DNA of 64,000 nucleotides. It comes from Cytidiella melzeri. Its lineage: Eukaryota > Basidiomycota > Agaricomycetes > Polyporales > Irpicaceae. Where the stretch lies: positions 1-64,000 of the forward strand of contig JABYQR010000227.1 of assembly GCA_022592445.1 (NCBI GenBank), read 5' to 3'. Numbering within the stretch: position 1 is the first letter of the stretch; each line of letters starts with the position of its first letter. Position numbers and translations under genes: made by a program. Shown here one piece after another: positions 10,716 through 23,535 of the stretch. The notes below the pieces were generated by a model, which was not told where the DNA came from, ran no database searches, and saw only the letters and a list, made by a program, of their open reading frames with translations.

Positions 10716-11324
10716 CATGGCGGTTACAACATAGCCAAGCGGGACTCGTACAAGGAGATTATCTACTCCGGCACAATACAATCTATGCGGTTCGTCCACG
10801 CTTAAATTACTTCTTATCACTCAAACTGTCTCACTGTGTCCATTCGTGCAGTGCTATTCTCGACGCCATGCCTGAGCTGGACATCCAGCTCTCACTACGG
10901 AACGACGCAAACAGTCAACCATCCTCAGCCCGCCAATGCAGCTCGAGGACGATGTTCTTCCTTACTACGTTGCTGACGCCGTGCGTGGTTTGTGGCAAGA
11001 CGCAGGTGTCCGGGAAGCTGTGAGTCGTTCGCGCGAGCTTTACCTTAAGGACTCGGTTGTGTACTACTTCAACTCTATCGATCAAATGGCATCGCCAGGT
11101 GACACTCCACCGAACAGGACATCCTCCGCTCACGAGTCAATCCAACTGATATCACGGAACCAAGTTTCCAGGTCGGCGAGCTCACGTACAACATTCTCGA
11201 CGTTGGAGGTCAACGATCAGAGCGGAAAAAGAAGTGAATACATTGTTTCGAGAACGTCACAGCCTTGGTGCTCTTGGTCACTTTGAGCGAGTACGATCAG
11301 ATAATGTACGAGGACGAGAGCGTC
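10716..11324 (+). pseudogene. Heterotrimeric G-protein alpha subunit fragment
   Basis: Pieces in changing frames match the helical domain through switch II of fungal G-alpha. They read HGGYNIAKRDSYKEIIYS and QSMR (10716-10789), AILDAMPELDIQL after an intron (10790-10851, GT-AG), ADAVRGLWQDAGVREAV (about 10972-11020), [50 protein letters not shown] (about 11197-11235) and [14 protein letters not shown]. One-base losses lie near 10913 and 11112. TGA at 11236-11238 replaces the expected Trp of the KKWIHCFENV motif. The P-loop half and the C-terminal Ras-like half are absent. Retention of the intron shows it is a genomic duplicate or relic, not a processed copy. Confidence 0.8.
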
Positions 11325-12063
11325 GTTGAGCTTGGTTCTGAGTCTTCTTGTATCAGTGCTTACGACCAGGTTCAAATTTTGACAGCGCTGTAATGCGTAT
11401 AGGCCCGAGGTCAGCATCCATGTGTAAATGAGCTGCGAGGTGCACAGAGAGGTGTCTAGATTGTGGGGAGCCCCGGGCTCGTGTGTCGGACGTTTCGAAA
11501 CCTTGAACTTGACGAAGTTTATTTAGGGGTACCTGTACAACGAGTAAACGAAAGGGAAAACTCACTGGGGGGTATCTCATGGCCTGAGGCTGGCTGGCAT
11601 TGCCATACGGCACACTGTAGAGTCCAGCGCTGCAGCTGCGTGATCTCCACGTTAGGTGTGCGAAAATTGCATGTTCTGGCTGCGGTATACAGAGGATCAG
11701 TTTGTCAGATGTGTATTGCGACAGTGGTGCTATTTTAGCTGCAATGCGCTAGCTAGACAGCTCCTGTATGAACCGGAGGCGTAGTAGTCGCCTGATTCAG
11801 CCCAGGACTATGCGTTGGCGTGAGATTATGACAGGGTTGCGGTCGACCAACATGCGGCGTCCTGTGTCTCAGACTTGGAGTCTTCTGTGCGTTCTGAATG
11901 ACTTTCGACAGCAGCGACTGCGAGGGGCGGGGTGGTTTTGTACATACTCTCTTTGTGATTGGGATGTAGCACAGAGAATCAGTATAAAGACAGACCCGTT
12001 CAGGGCAATCACAAAAATAGAGAAAGGAATTACGGGGTGCGCACAAGTACTCTCACGTATACC
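11325..12063. other. Intergenic, no gene seen
   Basis: Short open frames only. The right part is probably the 3' UTR of the minus-strand MMTAG2-family gene that ends at 12064. Confidence 0.4.
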
Positions 12064-12861
12064 TCAGTCGCGTCCCCATCGTGCTCCTGGATATTCGCGG
12101 CGTGCATTGTCATCCCAACGCCGCCTGGCCCATTCTCTCTCCTTCTCTCGTTGTACATCGTCGTATGGCCTATCATCTCTTTCCTTCTTTACGGGAGGCG
12201 TTCTTGAGCGATTGCGATATCCCGAGGAGTCCTCACGATCTCTTCGACGAGGTGAACATGACCGTGAATCCGAGCGTCGACGGTGAGCTCTCCTGCTACT
12301 TTGCTCATTACCCTCCTTCTCGGCTCTTCTCTTCTCTTTCCTTAACCTCTTCTCCTCCCTTCGCTCCTCTTTCCATTTCCGCTTCTCCTCCTTTTTTGCA
12401 TCGTGGTCGGATATCGCACTTGTAACAGCTATAGCATTTGCACCTGTTCCTGTTCCTCCGCCTGTGACGTTGGAAGTGCCTGGTTTAGCCCCGGGAGCGA
12501 ACCCCCTTCCACACCAATGAGCCTTGAAGCTTTGTAACTTTCAAAGCAGAGACACTTACAACGCGGCTGCCAATGCCTCTGCTTCTTGCTCCTTGATCTT
12601 CCTGATTTCTTCCCTCCTAGCTTCCTCACCATCGCCACTGAGATCTCGTGAGTACCAGTGCACGTCCTTGTTCTTCTGCCACCTCCCCGTCGGTGCATTT
12701 ATACTGTGACCAAGATAGTTCTACTCGGTAAATGGTTGAGCTTCTTTACGTGCAGTTGTGAGGTGTCAGAGACAAACCTCTCTGTCCTTGTCTGCTGATA
12801 CCTCTGACCACTTGAACTCGGCTTGTCCCCCACGAGTGCCGCCTCGGACTGGTTCGAACAT
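12064..12861 (-). CDS. MMTAG2-family (kinase phosphorylation domain) protein, three exons
   Basis: Exons run 12861-12778, 12720-12560 and 12505-12064 on the minus strand, with introns of 57 and 54 nt. Together they give 228 residues. The N-terminus MFEPVRGGTRGGQAEFKW, then KDRENYLGHSINAPTGRW, VHWYSRD, and KEQEAEALAAALGFAPG is the conserved core of the multiple-myeloma-tumour-associated protein 2 family. Human MMTAG2 has the same GGxRGG...NYLG...PxGRWQ...ALLxALG order. The C-terminal 110 residues are Arg/Lys/Glu-rich with Ser-Arg dipeptides (RSDSRSCSPRRR), like RNA-processing factors. Molecular function is not established, and a nuclear RNA-related role is inference. Splicing is what restores the conserved core, because no single frame shows it. 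Confidence 0.85.
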
Positions 12862-13218
12862 GGGTGGTTGTTTGGTTTTCCCTTAGATTGTGAAGAGTAG
12901 TGTTCTAGCTGCAATCACCGTGATGTGGGATATATATGCGGTAGTGGGATGAGTGAGTTGTGGTGGTCGACAGTTGACTGGAGTTTCAATAGACGCACAA
13001 CAGCCTGATGCGCCTCTTACCGGTCTGGGACACAGCGGCATCGTAACGTGCACGCGCAATATGCACATGTAGGACAGTGACCTGCACTTTGTGTGCAATA
13101 ACATAGTCATATACTAATATTCAAGAGTCTATATCCCTATTGACACCACCCGCGCATTCGACTAGGCAAAGCGTGAGGCTCGAAAGTAACCTACATATGT
13201 GCAGCAACACAAGTATTA
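12862..13218. other. Intergenic between MMTAG2-family gene and USE1, no feature seen
   Basis: This holds the promoter of the minus-strand MMTAG2-family gene and the 3' end of USE1 transcription. No distinct motif was recognised. Confidence 0.4.
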
Positions 13219-14277
13219 TCATGTTATTCGTATAACAAAGAACGTCAAGACAAATCCTATCACAGCAACCAACATACTCAGCAAAACCAGCCAAGTAGTC
13301 CCCCAACTTTTGCCTCTGTGATCCCTCAGCCTCACGCGCGCCGTCGACATCACGTCAAAGTTGTGCCCCATCTTATCCTCTGCCTCCTTTACAATCGACT
13401 TGTCTTCCTCCAAAGAAGTACCTAACTGAATGGCGTTACGCTTAAGCTGCGTGGCCATCTGTAGAATTTGGTCGGCCATCTCGTCCTGCAGCGAAGCTGA
13501 GTTCTGCAGAAAGGCCGGCGTCCCGGACGGATTGGAAAGCCTGTCGGAGGTTCTTGGTGCACTTGCTGGAAGCAGGGATGAGGTAGGGTCTAACGGCGGG
13601 CGCACGGCCGGTGCAGCAAGCATAGTGGCTTTACGAGACAGTTGCGATGCCTCGGCAACTGGAGCTGAGGATTCCTCGGAATAGATCTCGACCGCTACAT
13701 CTTGTGTCAGTTCCGGCGCAACAGTTGGCACAGACAACACGGGTAGAGGTAGGGTCGGTAAGATAGGACGAGGCCGGCGTGATTGAGGTGTGGCTCTCTG
13801 AATAGCAATAGACGTCAATATGCCTCAGCAACTGCTAGATCCGAGACTGACCTTATGAGCTTCGCTAGCAGCAGCCTCGAGCCTCCCTATTGTATTCTCA
13901 TACTCGTCAAATCTCGTAGACGTAGAACTAAACGTATTCTCAACTTCACGCACAGCTACAATGTGTTAGCGTGCTGTACTCACGAGTCTTCGAGAGCATC
14001 ATGTAGTTCTAAGGTCTTCAGGAGCTTGCGCGCAAACTTCAATTTCTAGGTGACATAGTCTCGAGTGAGCTAGCACGCTACCGTCGCCGCTGGAAGCTGC
14101 TGTAACGTGCCATACCTGCAACATGCTCTGCGTCTTGATCCACGTTGTCCGCGAAGGCTTTCGCATCTCCTCTTGCCATTCTTTGCTATCTGCGGTGGTT
14201 TCTAGTCTCTTGACGAGTCGCACAAGGTTAACACGGTCGTGTCTGATCTGTTCAGAGTCTGCAGAGCTAACTCTCAT
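13219..14277 (-). CDS. USE1: USE1-like SNARE (Golgi-to-ER retrograde transport)
   Basis: Exons are 14277-14116, 14045-13984, 13927-13852 and 13797-13219, with introns of 70, 56 and 54 nt; the second carries a CTAAC branch site. The product is 292 residues. The N-terminal helical region includes VNLVRLVKRLET and KLKFARKLLKTLELHDALED. A disordered Pro/Ser middle follows. The C-terminal SNARE helix (QDEMADQILQMATQLKRNAI through DKSIVKEAEDKM) leads into a single tail anchor (TTWLVLLSMLVAVIGFVLTF). USE1 proteins are tail-anchored ER Q-SNAREs that accept COPI vesicles with Sec20, Ufe1 and Sec22. It is divergently arranged with SQS1 over 197 bp. Confidence 0.8.
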
Positions 14278-14474
14278 GACGGACAGAGGAGTGAGGAGTT
14301 GACGGTAGACGTGTAAGATGGAATGGTAGCTGAAGCGCTGGAGATTGGCTAGCCCTGAGCCGCTCTTTCAGTCATCTACTCACTACATTGGCTATTTTTC
14401 CCGTCTTATTGGCAACCTCACTCTTTTCTCTACTGACAGCTTTGTATTGTTAGCTATTCTCGTATTCTTTGGAT
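14278..14474. promoter_or_regulatory. Divergent promoter region of USE1 and SQS1
   Basis: Only 197 bp separate the two start codons, so both 5' regions share this interval. It is relatively T/C-rich on the SQS1 side. No TATA box is evident. Confidence 0.5.
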
Positions 14475-17400
14475 ATGGTCAAAAGCAACCATAATAACAA
14501 CTCAACTAGAGGATCTCGTGGAGCAACTCCTGGCGGAGGCAGAGGTCGAGGTCGAGGACGGGGACGGGGACGAGGACGAGGACGAGGACAACGTCGAGAC
14601 GACACCGGCGACTTCACTATCAACGATCATATAACCGGTGCGCTTTATGGCTCTCTTCACCGTATACCAAGTTCATTGTGAGTCAGATACGCCTCCGAAT
14701 GGATCGATGAACGGGTACAACGGACGTGGCGGACGTGGTAGAGCAAGTGCATCGTCTACGCCTCGAGGAGGATATCGTGCTACGCGGGGACATGATACCC
14801 CACGAGGAAGCGTGAGGGGAGGCTACTCGCAATTCGTACCGTCAGAACTCGAGCTAGCCGGCCTTGGTCGTGGGCAAGGCAGTCCAGGACGTGGTCGCAG
14901 ACGCGGAGTAAAGAATCTCGCGTCGAAATTGCGGGCTGGTGCTCCTCTATCAAAAGTGCTGTACGAAGATCGACCTCTACTTCGTCCTATCGTTTTTGTA
15001 CGTTCAGTGCACACCGCAACATTATTTAAGGAGGAGGAAGAGATCCTGCAGCCGCTGACCGAAGAAGTTGGCAAGTTCTGGTTTACTTGTCTGCCAATCA
15101 ATACCATCTTCATGTATCTCTATAGCAAACGACGAACAAAGCCACGTTCCCACAGCTGCTCAGGTTGCACGCGTGTTCAGTGGAGAAGACTATGAGGATG
15201 AATACGAAGGAGATTCCGGGGATGAGCAACAGCTAGAGGAAATCGATTTCTCAGAGATCGGTCGGCTGCAGGTTGAGGTAGACGCAACAGCGACGACTGC
15301 TCCTGGAGCTGTCGCTACAGGACAGGCAGAAATGACCATATTTGAGGAGAAGTTTACCGGGTTCTTTATTGATTCCAACCCTGTTACCCCCTCCAAAACC
15401 TCTCGCCTTGCTCACGCTTCAGAAACTGCACTAGGCGACATTGAGGACGAAATCATCGTTTATGTCGCTCCTCATCCTAGGGCAGGTCCAATCACACCTC
15501 CGCCACCAGAACCAGAACCAGAGATCATGCCATACACTTCGATCCTTACTGGAAGGCAAGCTCCGGCAGAGGTCACGTTGCTTCATGCAGAGCTTCCACA
15601 CGAACCCCTGATGGATGCTACAATGCCTGTCGATGTCACTGCGGATATTCATGAAGAGGAGACTATGAAGATCGCACAGGAGAGCGTTGAGGTCACTCAA
15701 GTCTCCGATACCGCCCCTGAAATTGCCGTCTCTCAGGTGTATCAAGCGCCGGATGTGCAGAGCGAAACGACAGTCGACAACGGCTTACGTCCAGCACCAT
15801 CTACACCTGCATTTGACGAAGTTTTCTTCTCCTTTGCGGCCAAGCAGACACAGCAGAAGAAGCTCACCCGAAAAGTCCATCCTGTGCGGACACCAAAAGC
15901 TCTCCTTCGACGAGCCCAGCCCCGCCGGAAATCGCTTCGCCGCTTCGGTATGTTTGGCGCAAGCTTAGAGGAGGCACATCTACACGAAGGGGAGAAGGAA
16001 GATAGGCGGTTAAATGAGAGACGCAAAGGCGACTCTGACCTCGATTGGGGAGACGGGTCGGAGGGAGAGGACGCTACCGTGGATGAGCTTTCGAATGGTC
16101 TTGGGGCGATGGAGATTGACGGTGATCTGGACGATCAGGCCATGGCCAATTTTGTGAAGAGTATGGGTGCAGAGGGATCTCGCCATGTGACGATGGATGA
16201 CATCGCTGACATCAAGGTTTTGAGGGCAGAGGACGAGGAAGATGAGGAAAGCAGTGGCTCGGAGGAAGGGGATATTGAGCTCGAGGCTGCTGTGCGCTCG
16301 GAGGAGAACGTATCCGTTTCCGAAACTCAGACGGACGTGGCGGGAGATGTTATTGAAGGGAACGCCAACGGTGACAATGGTGATAGCGACGAAGATGAGA
16401 TGTCTAGTGATAACGAGGATACACCTCGTCGTGGTTTCCAGGCCCGTTTGGAGAGGATTAGAAACAACGTGAAAGGGAAACAGAAAACAAAACCTTCTCA
16501 GGATTCTAGCAGTGATGACGATTCAGATCTAGAACTTTCTCTCGCAGAGCCATGGGCAGACCAGGACGAAGATTTCGTCGAAAGGATTCAGGTGCGCTTG
16601 CTGCACCTCTTTTCGTATCCCCGCTAAATTTCTTTCAGGCCATGGTCGATGAGGGCCAAGATATTCTTTCTCGCAAAGACCGCAAAACGCAAATGAAGCT
16701 TTTCACCGCTATCCAGAACGGCGATTTCGATCTTGACGATTATGGACGGCATTTCGCGTCACCTGCCAGTGAGCAGCAAATATCATCTGCAACACAATCA
16801 CTTACTCACATGCACCAAAATCCAGAGCGGGAAAGAAAGTTCAAGAACACAGGGCTCCCTGAAGAATTGAGGCCACAATGGCAACAGGACCGTGCCAAGA
16901 AAGCAGAGAACAAACGGCAAAGGCAGCTTGATACCCTCAAGGTTGCTGCAGACCCCTTGACGGAGAAGAAAGGTGGCAAAAAGGGGAGGAAGGCCATGCT
17001 TGCTGCAGCTCGTCTCGACCGAGACGGTCCAATCCAGCTTCCCAACAGGATCGTCAACGTTGCAACACTTGAGCAACAAATTCGTCGATTCCTCCAAAAC
17101 ATTGACGGACCGACTTCGATGACCTTACCTCCCTGTGATAGACAGACGAGGAAGAAGGTCCACGAGCTCGCGAGTGCTTTCAATATGGGAAGTCACAGCA
17201 AAGGAAAGGGTAATGCGCGATACGTTACGCTGACGAGAACAAGCAAAAGCGGGATTGAGATCAAGGAAGGTCAAGTGAGAAAGATTCTAGGAGAGGATGA
17301 TAGAGATTGGACCGCACCGGGAAAGAAAAGTAGAACTCAAGCGACGTCACTGGCGAAACATCGTGAAGGGGAAGAGGTCGGCAAGGTCTGTTATTCTGCT

Positions 17401-17607
17401 GTTGTGACGCGTACGAGAGGCTGCTTTGCTCATTCGTACTTTTCACAGGCCGCTCCCAAAATAGAGCAAAGCAATGTGGGATTCAAGTTACTCGCTGCTA
17501 TGGGCTGGGCGGACGGAGAGCGGATCGGTCTTTCTGGAGGACTGGACGCACCTCTCGTTGCAAAGATGAAGAAGACGAAACTGGGGCTCGGCGCCACGCT
17601 TTCTTGA
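14475..17607 (+). CDS. SQS1: SQS1-like R3H and G-patch protein (spliceosomal helicase cofactor)
   Basis: Exons are 14475-14637, 14687-15070, 15126-16591, 16639-17385 and 17449-17607, giving 972 residues. The N-terminus is a long Arg-Gly repeat encoded by (CGAGGA)n. The short conserved motif SHVPTAAQVARVFSG lies near residue 195. Acidic low-complexity stretches fill the middle. An R3H-type nucleic-acid-binding domain is at roughly residues 795-855 (DRQTRKKVHELASAFNM). A C-terminal G-patch (FKLLAAMGWADGERIGLSGG, then KLGLGA) ends the protein. Yeast Sqs1/Pfa1 has the same layout and activates the DEAH helicase Prp43 in splicing and ribosome biogenesis. The second intron (15071-15125) needs a GC donor (GCAAGT) to keep frame; the other three are GT-AG. 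Start is the ATG at 14475. Confidence 0.85.
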
Positions 17608-17975
17608 TTTTTTGTCCGTGTGGGGAGTCCCTTGTCTTGCAAGAGCGCTGCGTAGGACTAGCGATTGGTTTGCTCTATCTCTGAACTGTTACTACCTATC
17701 TGAAAACTTCTTGTTGGTGACGAGTATCACTTTCACACCAAGTCACAGAAAACCCCCAGCATATCATTGAGTGTACGAATGACTTGTAGCACAGTTCATT
17801 TAGCCCATCCCATCAAGAATGTGCTATGGTATGATACATTTATTCAGGCGAACCCATCTACTCGACACAAGTACATTATTTTCTACGCTAGCTATGTGAT
17901 AGTCATCGAATGGTGCAAATCGTCAACTAGAGAGTAACAAAGAGGGAACAACAACGACCATGGAAAGGAGACCGT
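17608..17975. other. Convergent 3' region between SQS1 and SSE1
   Basis: Tail-to-tail intergenic sequence of 368 bp, AT-richer than its flanks and presumably holding both 3' UTRs. No gene is seen. Confidence 0.5.
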
Positions 17976-20544
17976 CTAATCTACATCCATCTCCGGAGGA
18001 CCGTTGTCCTGCGACGGCTGCTCGGCGTTGGGCTGAGTTTCTGGCTTTGGAGTCTCCTGCCCGCCCTTCGGAGTTTCTGTGCCTTCCACCTTGGGCGCCT
18101 TGGGCTTGGGCTTGGTGAGGATAGGCGTAGCAAAGTAGATGATCTCGTCCTTCTTTTTCACAATCTCCGCGCTCGTCAAAACGGGGTCGACGTTCTTCGG
18201 TCGCTCGGACTGGCGGACGATCTGGTCCTCAAGCCATTTCTGGACAGTCGCGCACTTCTCCACAACGCTCTGCTTGTCCTTGGTGTCAATGTGCGAGTAC
18301 TTGTCGTCTTCGGACGTTGCCTGAGACATGTAGAGGTTGATTGTCTCACGCAATTGACTGACGTGCTTGGAGCGCTCTTCCGTCTCCTTGTATCGCAAGG
18401 TTATCGGGTCTCCTAGAACCTTCAGCCCGTCGAGTTTACCGACGTATACAGACTTCGTAGCTTCCTCTCCCTCCTCAGAGTACAGCCAGTCCTCGGCTTC
18501 TTGAAGAGCGACCAGCAGTTTCGACTTCTCGTCTGCCTTGACGAAGGCCGCGTAGCGGTCATCGAGCTTGCCGCGTATATCGTAAATGTACTCCTCGAGA
18601 GCGTTTTTTCGATCCTATACATTGACAAATATAAGCGTGCGTTGCTCAGGGTACGGTACATGAGCGAGCTCACCTCAGTATCCATCACTAGCTTGTCGGC
18701 AGCGTGCATCTCTGCCTCCGCCTGCTTGTAATCCTCAAGAATAGAAGTGTCCAAGCTTGTCGAAGCCCAGACGAAGGGAACCGGGACCTTCTTAACAACC
18801 TTCTTCTTCTTCGGTGCCTCCTCACCATCAACAGCCATAGCCTCTTCCTTCTCCTCAAACTCCTCGACATACGCCGATTCAAAGGACACGATGCCGTGCT
18901 GGTTCAAACGAGTTCGAACCTTGACTATAGTTGAATCGCCGTTCGGGGCCTGGGGTACCTCCTTCGCGCTAAAGCGTGCTATCCAGGGATTGATGCCACC
19001 GGGAAGTGAGGCCGGGTCCACATAATCTGCCGAAAGCTCGAAGGGACCTTTGCGGTAGAAGGTGAGGACCTTCGTTGATGGGATGCTGTTACCCTTAGGG
19101 AAGACGACAAGCTCGGTATCCTCCTCAGGCTCATCCGGTTGCTTGTCCCATTTCACCTTGATAGAGTAGGGAGTGATATCGTGAATGGCGAAGTCACGGA
19201 CACGGAACGTGGGTGAGAGCATAGCGCAAATGAAGGTAGCTCCCCGAGCGGCGGCCTCGTCCTGGTTGAGAGTGGTAGAGAGTGTTTTACCGGCAAAGAC
19301 AGTCTGAATCTTTGCGCGAACAGCGGGTATACGAGTGCCGCCGCCAACAAGCTCGACAGCATCGATTTGTTCGAGGGTCAAGCCAGATTCTTCGAGAGCT
19401 TGCTCAATGGGTGCGGTGATGCGCTCAAGGACGGGAGCGATGAGTTCCTCGAAGGCTTCACGAGTGAGACGACTGGAAGCGTCAATATCATTCATGATCG
19501 ACTCAACGCTGAGTGGGGCTTCTGCATTTGCGGATAGAATTTTTTTGACCTTGTCACATCCTGCGGCAAGACGGAACATGGCTTTGGGATTAGCAAGAAC
19601 GTCAATCTTGTACTTGGTCTTGAACTCCTCTGCGAAGTGCCGTACGAGTGCGTAGTCAATATCACGCCCACCGACGTGACGTTCGTAGGCAGTGGACTTG
19701 ACAACTAGCTGGCCCTTGGAGAAGGCTACAACTGCGACGGAGAGTGCTGAGTGGCCAACATCGACGAAGACGACGTGCCTAGGGTTCTCAGGCTCTGGAA
19801 GGTCAGATTTTGTGATACCATATCCAAGGGCAACAGCAGTGGTGTCGTTGACGAGGCGGAGAACGTTCAGGTTGGCAATCTGAGCAGCGTCGAGGAGCGC
19901 TCGTCGTTGTCTGTCCGTGTACCATCCCGGAATAGCGATGACAACGTCGCTGACAGTAGCCTTGAGCTCATTTGCAGCAATGTCCCTCAGTTTACCGAGA
20001 TACGCGCCTGTGAGTTGAGTGGCAGAGAAAGTGCGCTTTTCACCAAGATAGGTGACCTATTACGGAGTTTAGCAAATTCCGGTTTCAAGCAATATCTGGG
20101 AAAACGTACCTGTGCACCCACAGATCCGCCGACATCAACCAGCGTAGCATGAGTAAACTTCTTCTCCACCTCCTCGATCTCAGGGTCCGAGATGGTGCGT
20201 CCGAGAAGGCGTTTTAGGGAGCCAACAGTGTTACGGAAGTTGGAGGTCTCGAGGGTCTTTGCGCTTTCACCAAGCGAACGCTGCTTGAAGCCGAAAGACA
20301 CTAGCGATCTATAAGCATGATCAAGTCAATGCCATCATACAAACACAATTCCCATAGGGGTACACCTACGGAGTGGCTCGGTTAGAGACTTCATTGACGA
20401 TAATGTCAACGCCGCGAAGTCTTGCGACACCGATCTACAGAAAACAAAACCAGTATGTTTATTAGTACAATCCTCACCCATCTGGGGATTCCGTTCGCGC
20501 ACCTTGCTGTGAAGGGAACCAAAATCAACGCCGACAACGGCCAT
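17976..20544 (-). CDS. SSE1: Hsp110-family chaperone (Hsp70 nucleotide-exchange factor)
   Basis: Exons are 20544-20503, 20434-20370, 20308-20110, 20056-18674 and 18614-17976, giving 775 residues. The start MAVVGVDFGSLHSK, with IGVARLRGVDIIVNEVSNR, is the Hsp110 form of the Hsp70 ATPase phosphate-1 loop. VFVDVGHSALSVAVVAF is phosphate-2 and VELVGGGTRIPAV is the adenosine motif. The substrate-binding region follows, with an acidic insertion (EEFEEKEEAMAVDGEE) and a long helical lid. The C-terminus is Pro/Glu-rich and ends in EMDVD. Sse1 relatives exchange nucleotide on cytosolic Hsp70 and hold unfolded clients. At 775 residues it is longer than yeast Sse1 (693), mostly through the acidic insertion and tail. 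Confidence 0.92.
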
Positions 20545-20687
20545 AGCTCAATCGTAAAAGTAGTCGTAGAGAGAACAGGAGAGGAGTCGTGAAAGTCGAG
20601 AGCAAGGTGAGGCTTTTGAGAGTGCGATGAGCGAGATCAGCCAGTTTCGAGCTTTTTACGCGCCGCAAATTTGGGCGTGACTACGCG

Positions 20688-20700
20688 TTCGATAACCTTC
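20688..20700 (-). promoter_or_regulatory. Heat-shock-element-like site upstream of SSE1
   Basis: Read on the minus strand the site is GAA-GG-TTA-TC-GAA, the alternating GAAnnTTCnnGAA pattern bound by Hsf1 with one mismatch in the central triplet. It lies about 145 bp upstream of the SSE1 ATG, and more GAA half-sites occur just upstream. Heat induction of Hsp110 genes is general knowledge; use of this site is inference. Confidence 0.4.
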
Positions 20701-20966
20701 TCGCGATTTCCATCGCTCGTTCCATCCTCTCTGCAGACACGCCCCCGTCCTCACTCGACCCTCGTGGCCACAACGGTCGTGCATCGATGGGGACGTGGGC
20801 CACGACGGGCACTGCCAGCACAAAGACGTCTTGCGACTTTCGAACAGCGAAACAAGCAAAAGAGACGGTGTAATTATCGCGTGACAGACCGCGTGACCAG
20901 TCGTGGTGTGACATGCGCGAGTAGAACAAACAACTTATTTTGAGCAGCGCAATTAGACTAAGATAT

Positions 20967-23182
<2,216 letters not shown>

Positions 23183-23535
23183 GGTGCGTAATTGGAGGTG
23201 GTTTATCGGAGGTAATCTAGGATATCGAGGATATAGTACAGTTTTGAGAGGCGCATACAGCTTAGGAAGCCTCAGCATGCAACTTTTTAGAACGAGTCAC
23301 GGTCGAGCATAAAAGTAATTAGTAAATGTACCAGATCAAGCCGCATCTAGATCTTTCCCACATACCCTTTGAAAGATCTCGGGTTAGCAAAAATAACTTT
23401 CTGAGTCCCGTACTTTCAGACTCCGAATATGTGGTTTATCCGAGGCGCCAAGTCGAGTCTCCTTGGACTTGACTCTTTAGGTGCCGACACTCTACAACTC
23501 ACCTGCTGCACAACCACGACGATAATAACACCGCC
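23183..23535. promoter_or_regulatory. Divergent promoter of KRS1 and the RBR ligase gene
   Basis: 353 bp between the two ATGs. No canonical TATA box was recognised. Confidence 0.45.

Noticed and set aside
10232..11023. 263-codon + strand ORF
   Set aside because: Only its last part overlaps real homology (the G-alpha fragment), and that homology changes frame. The upstream part is low-complexity and not protein-like.
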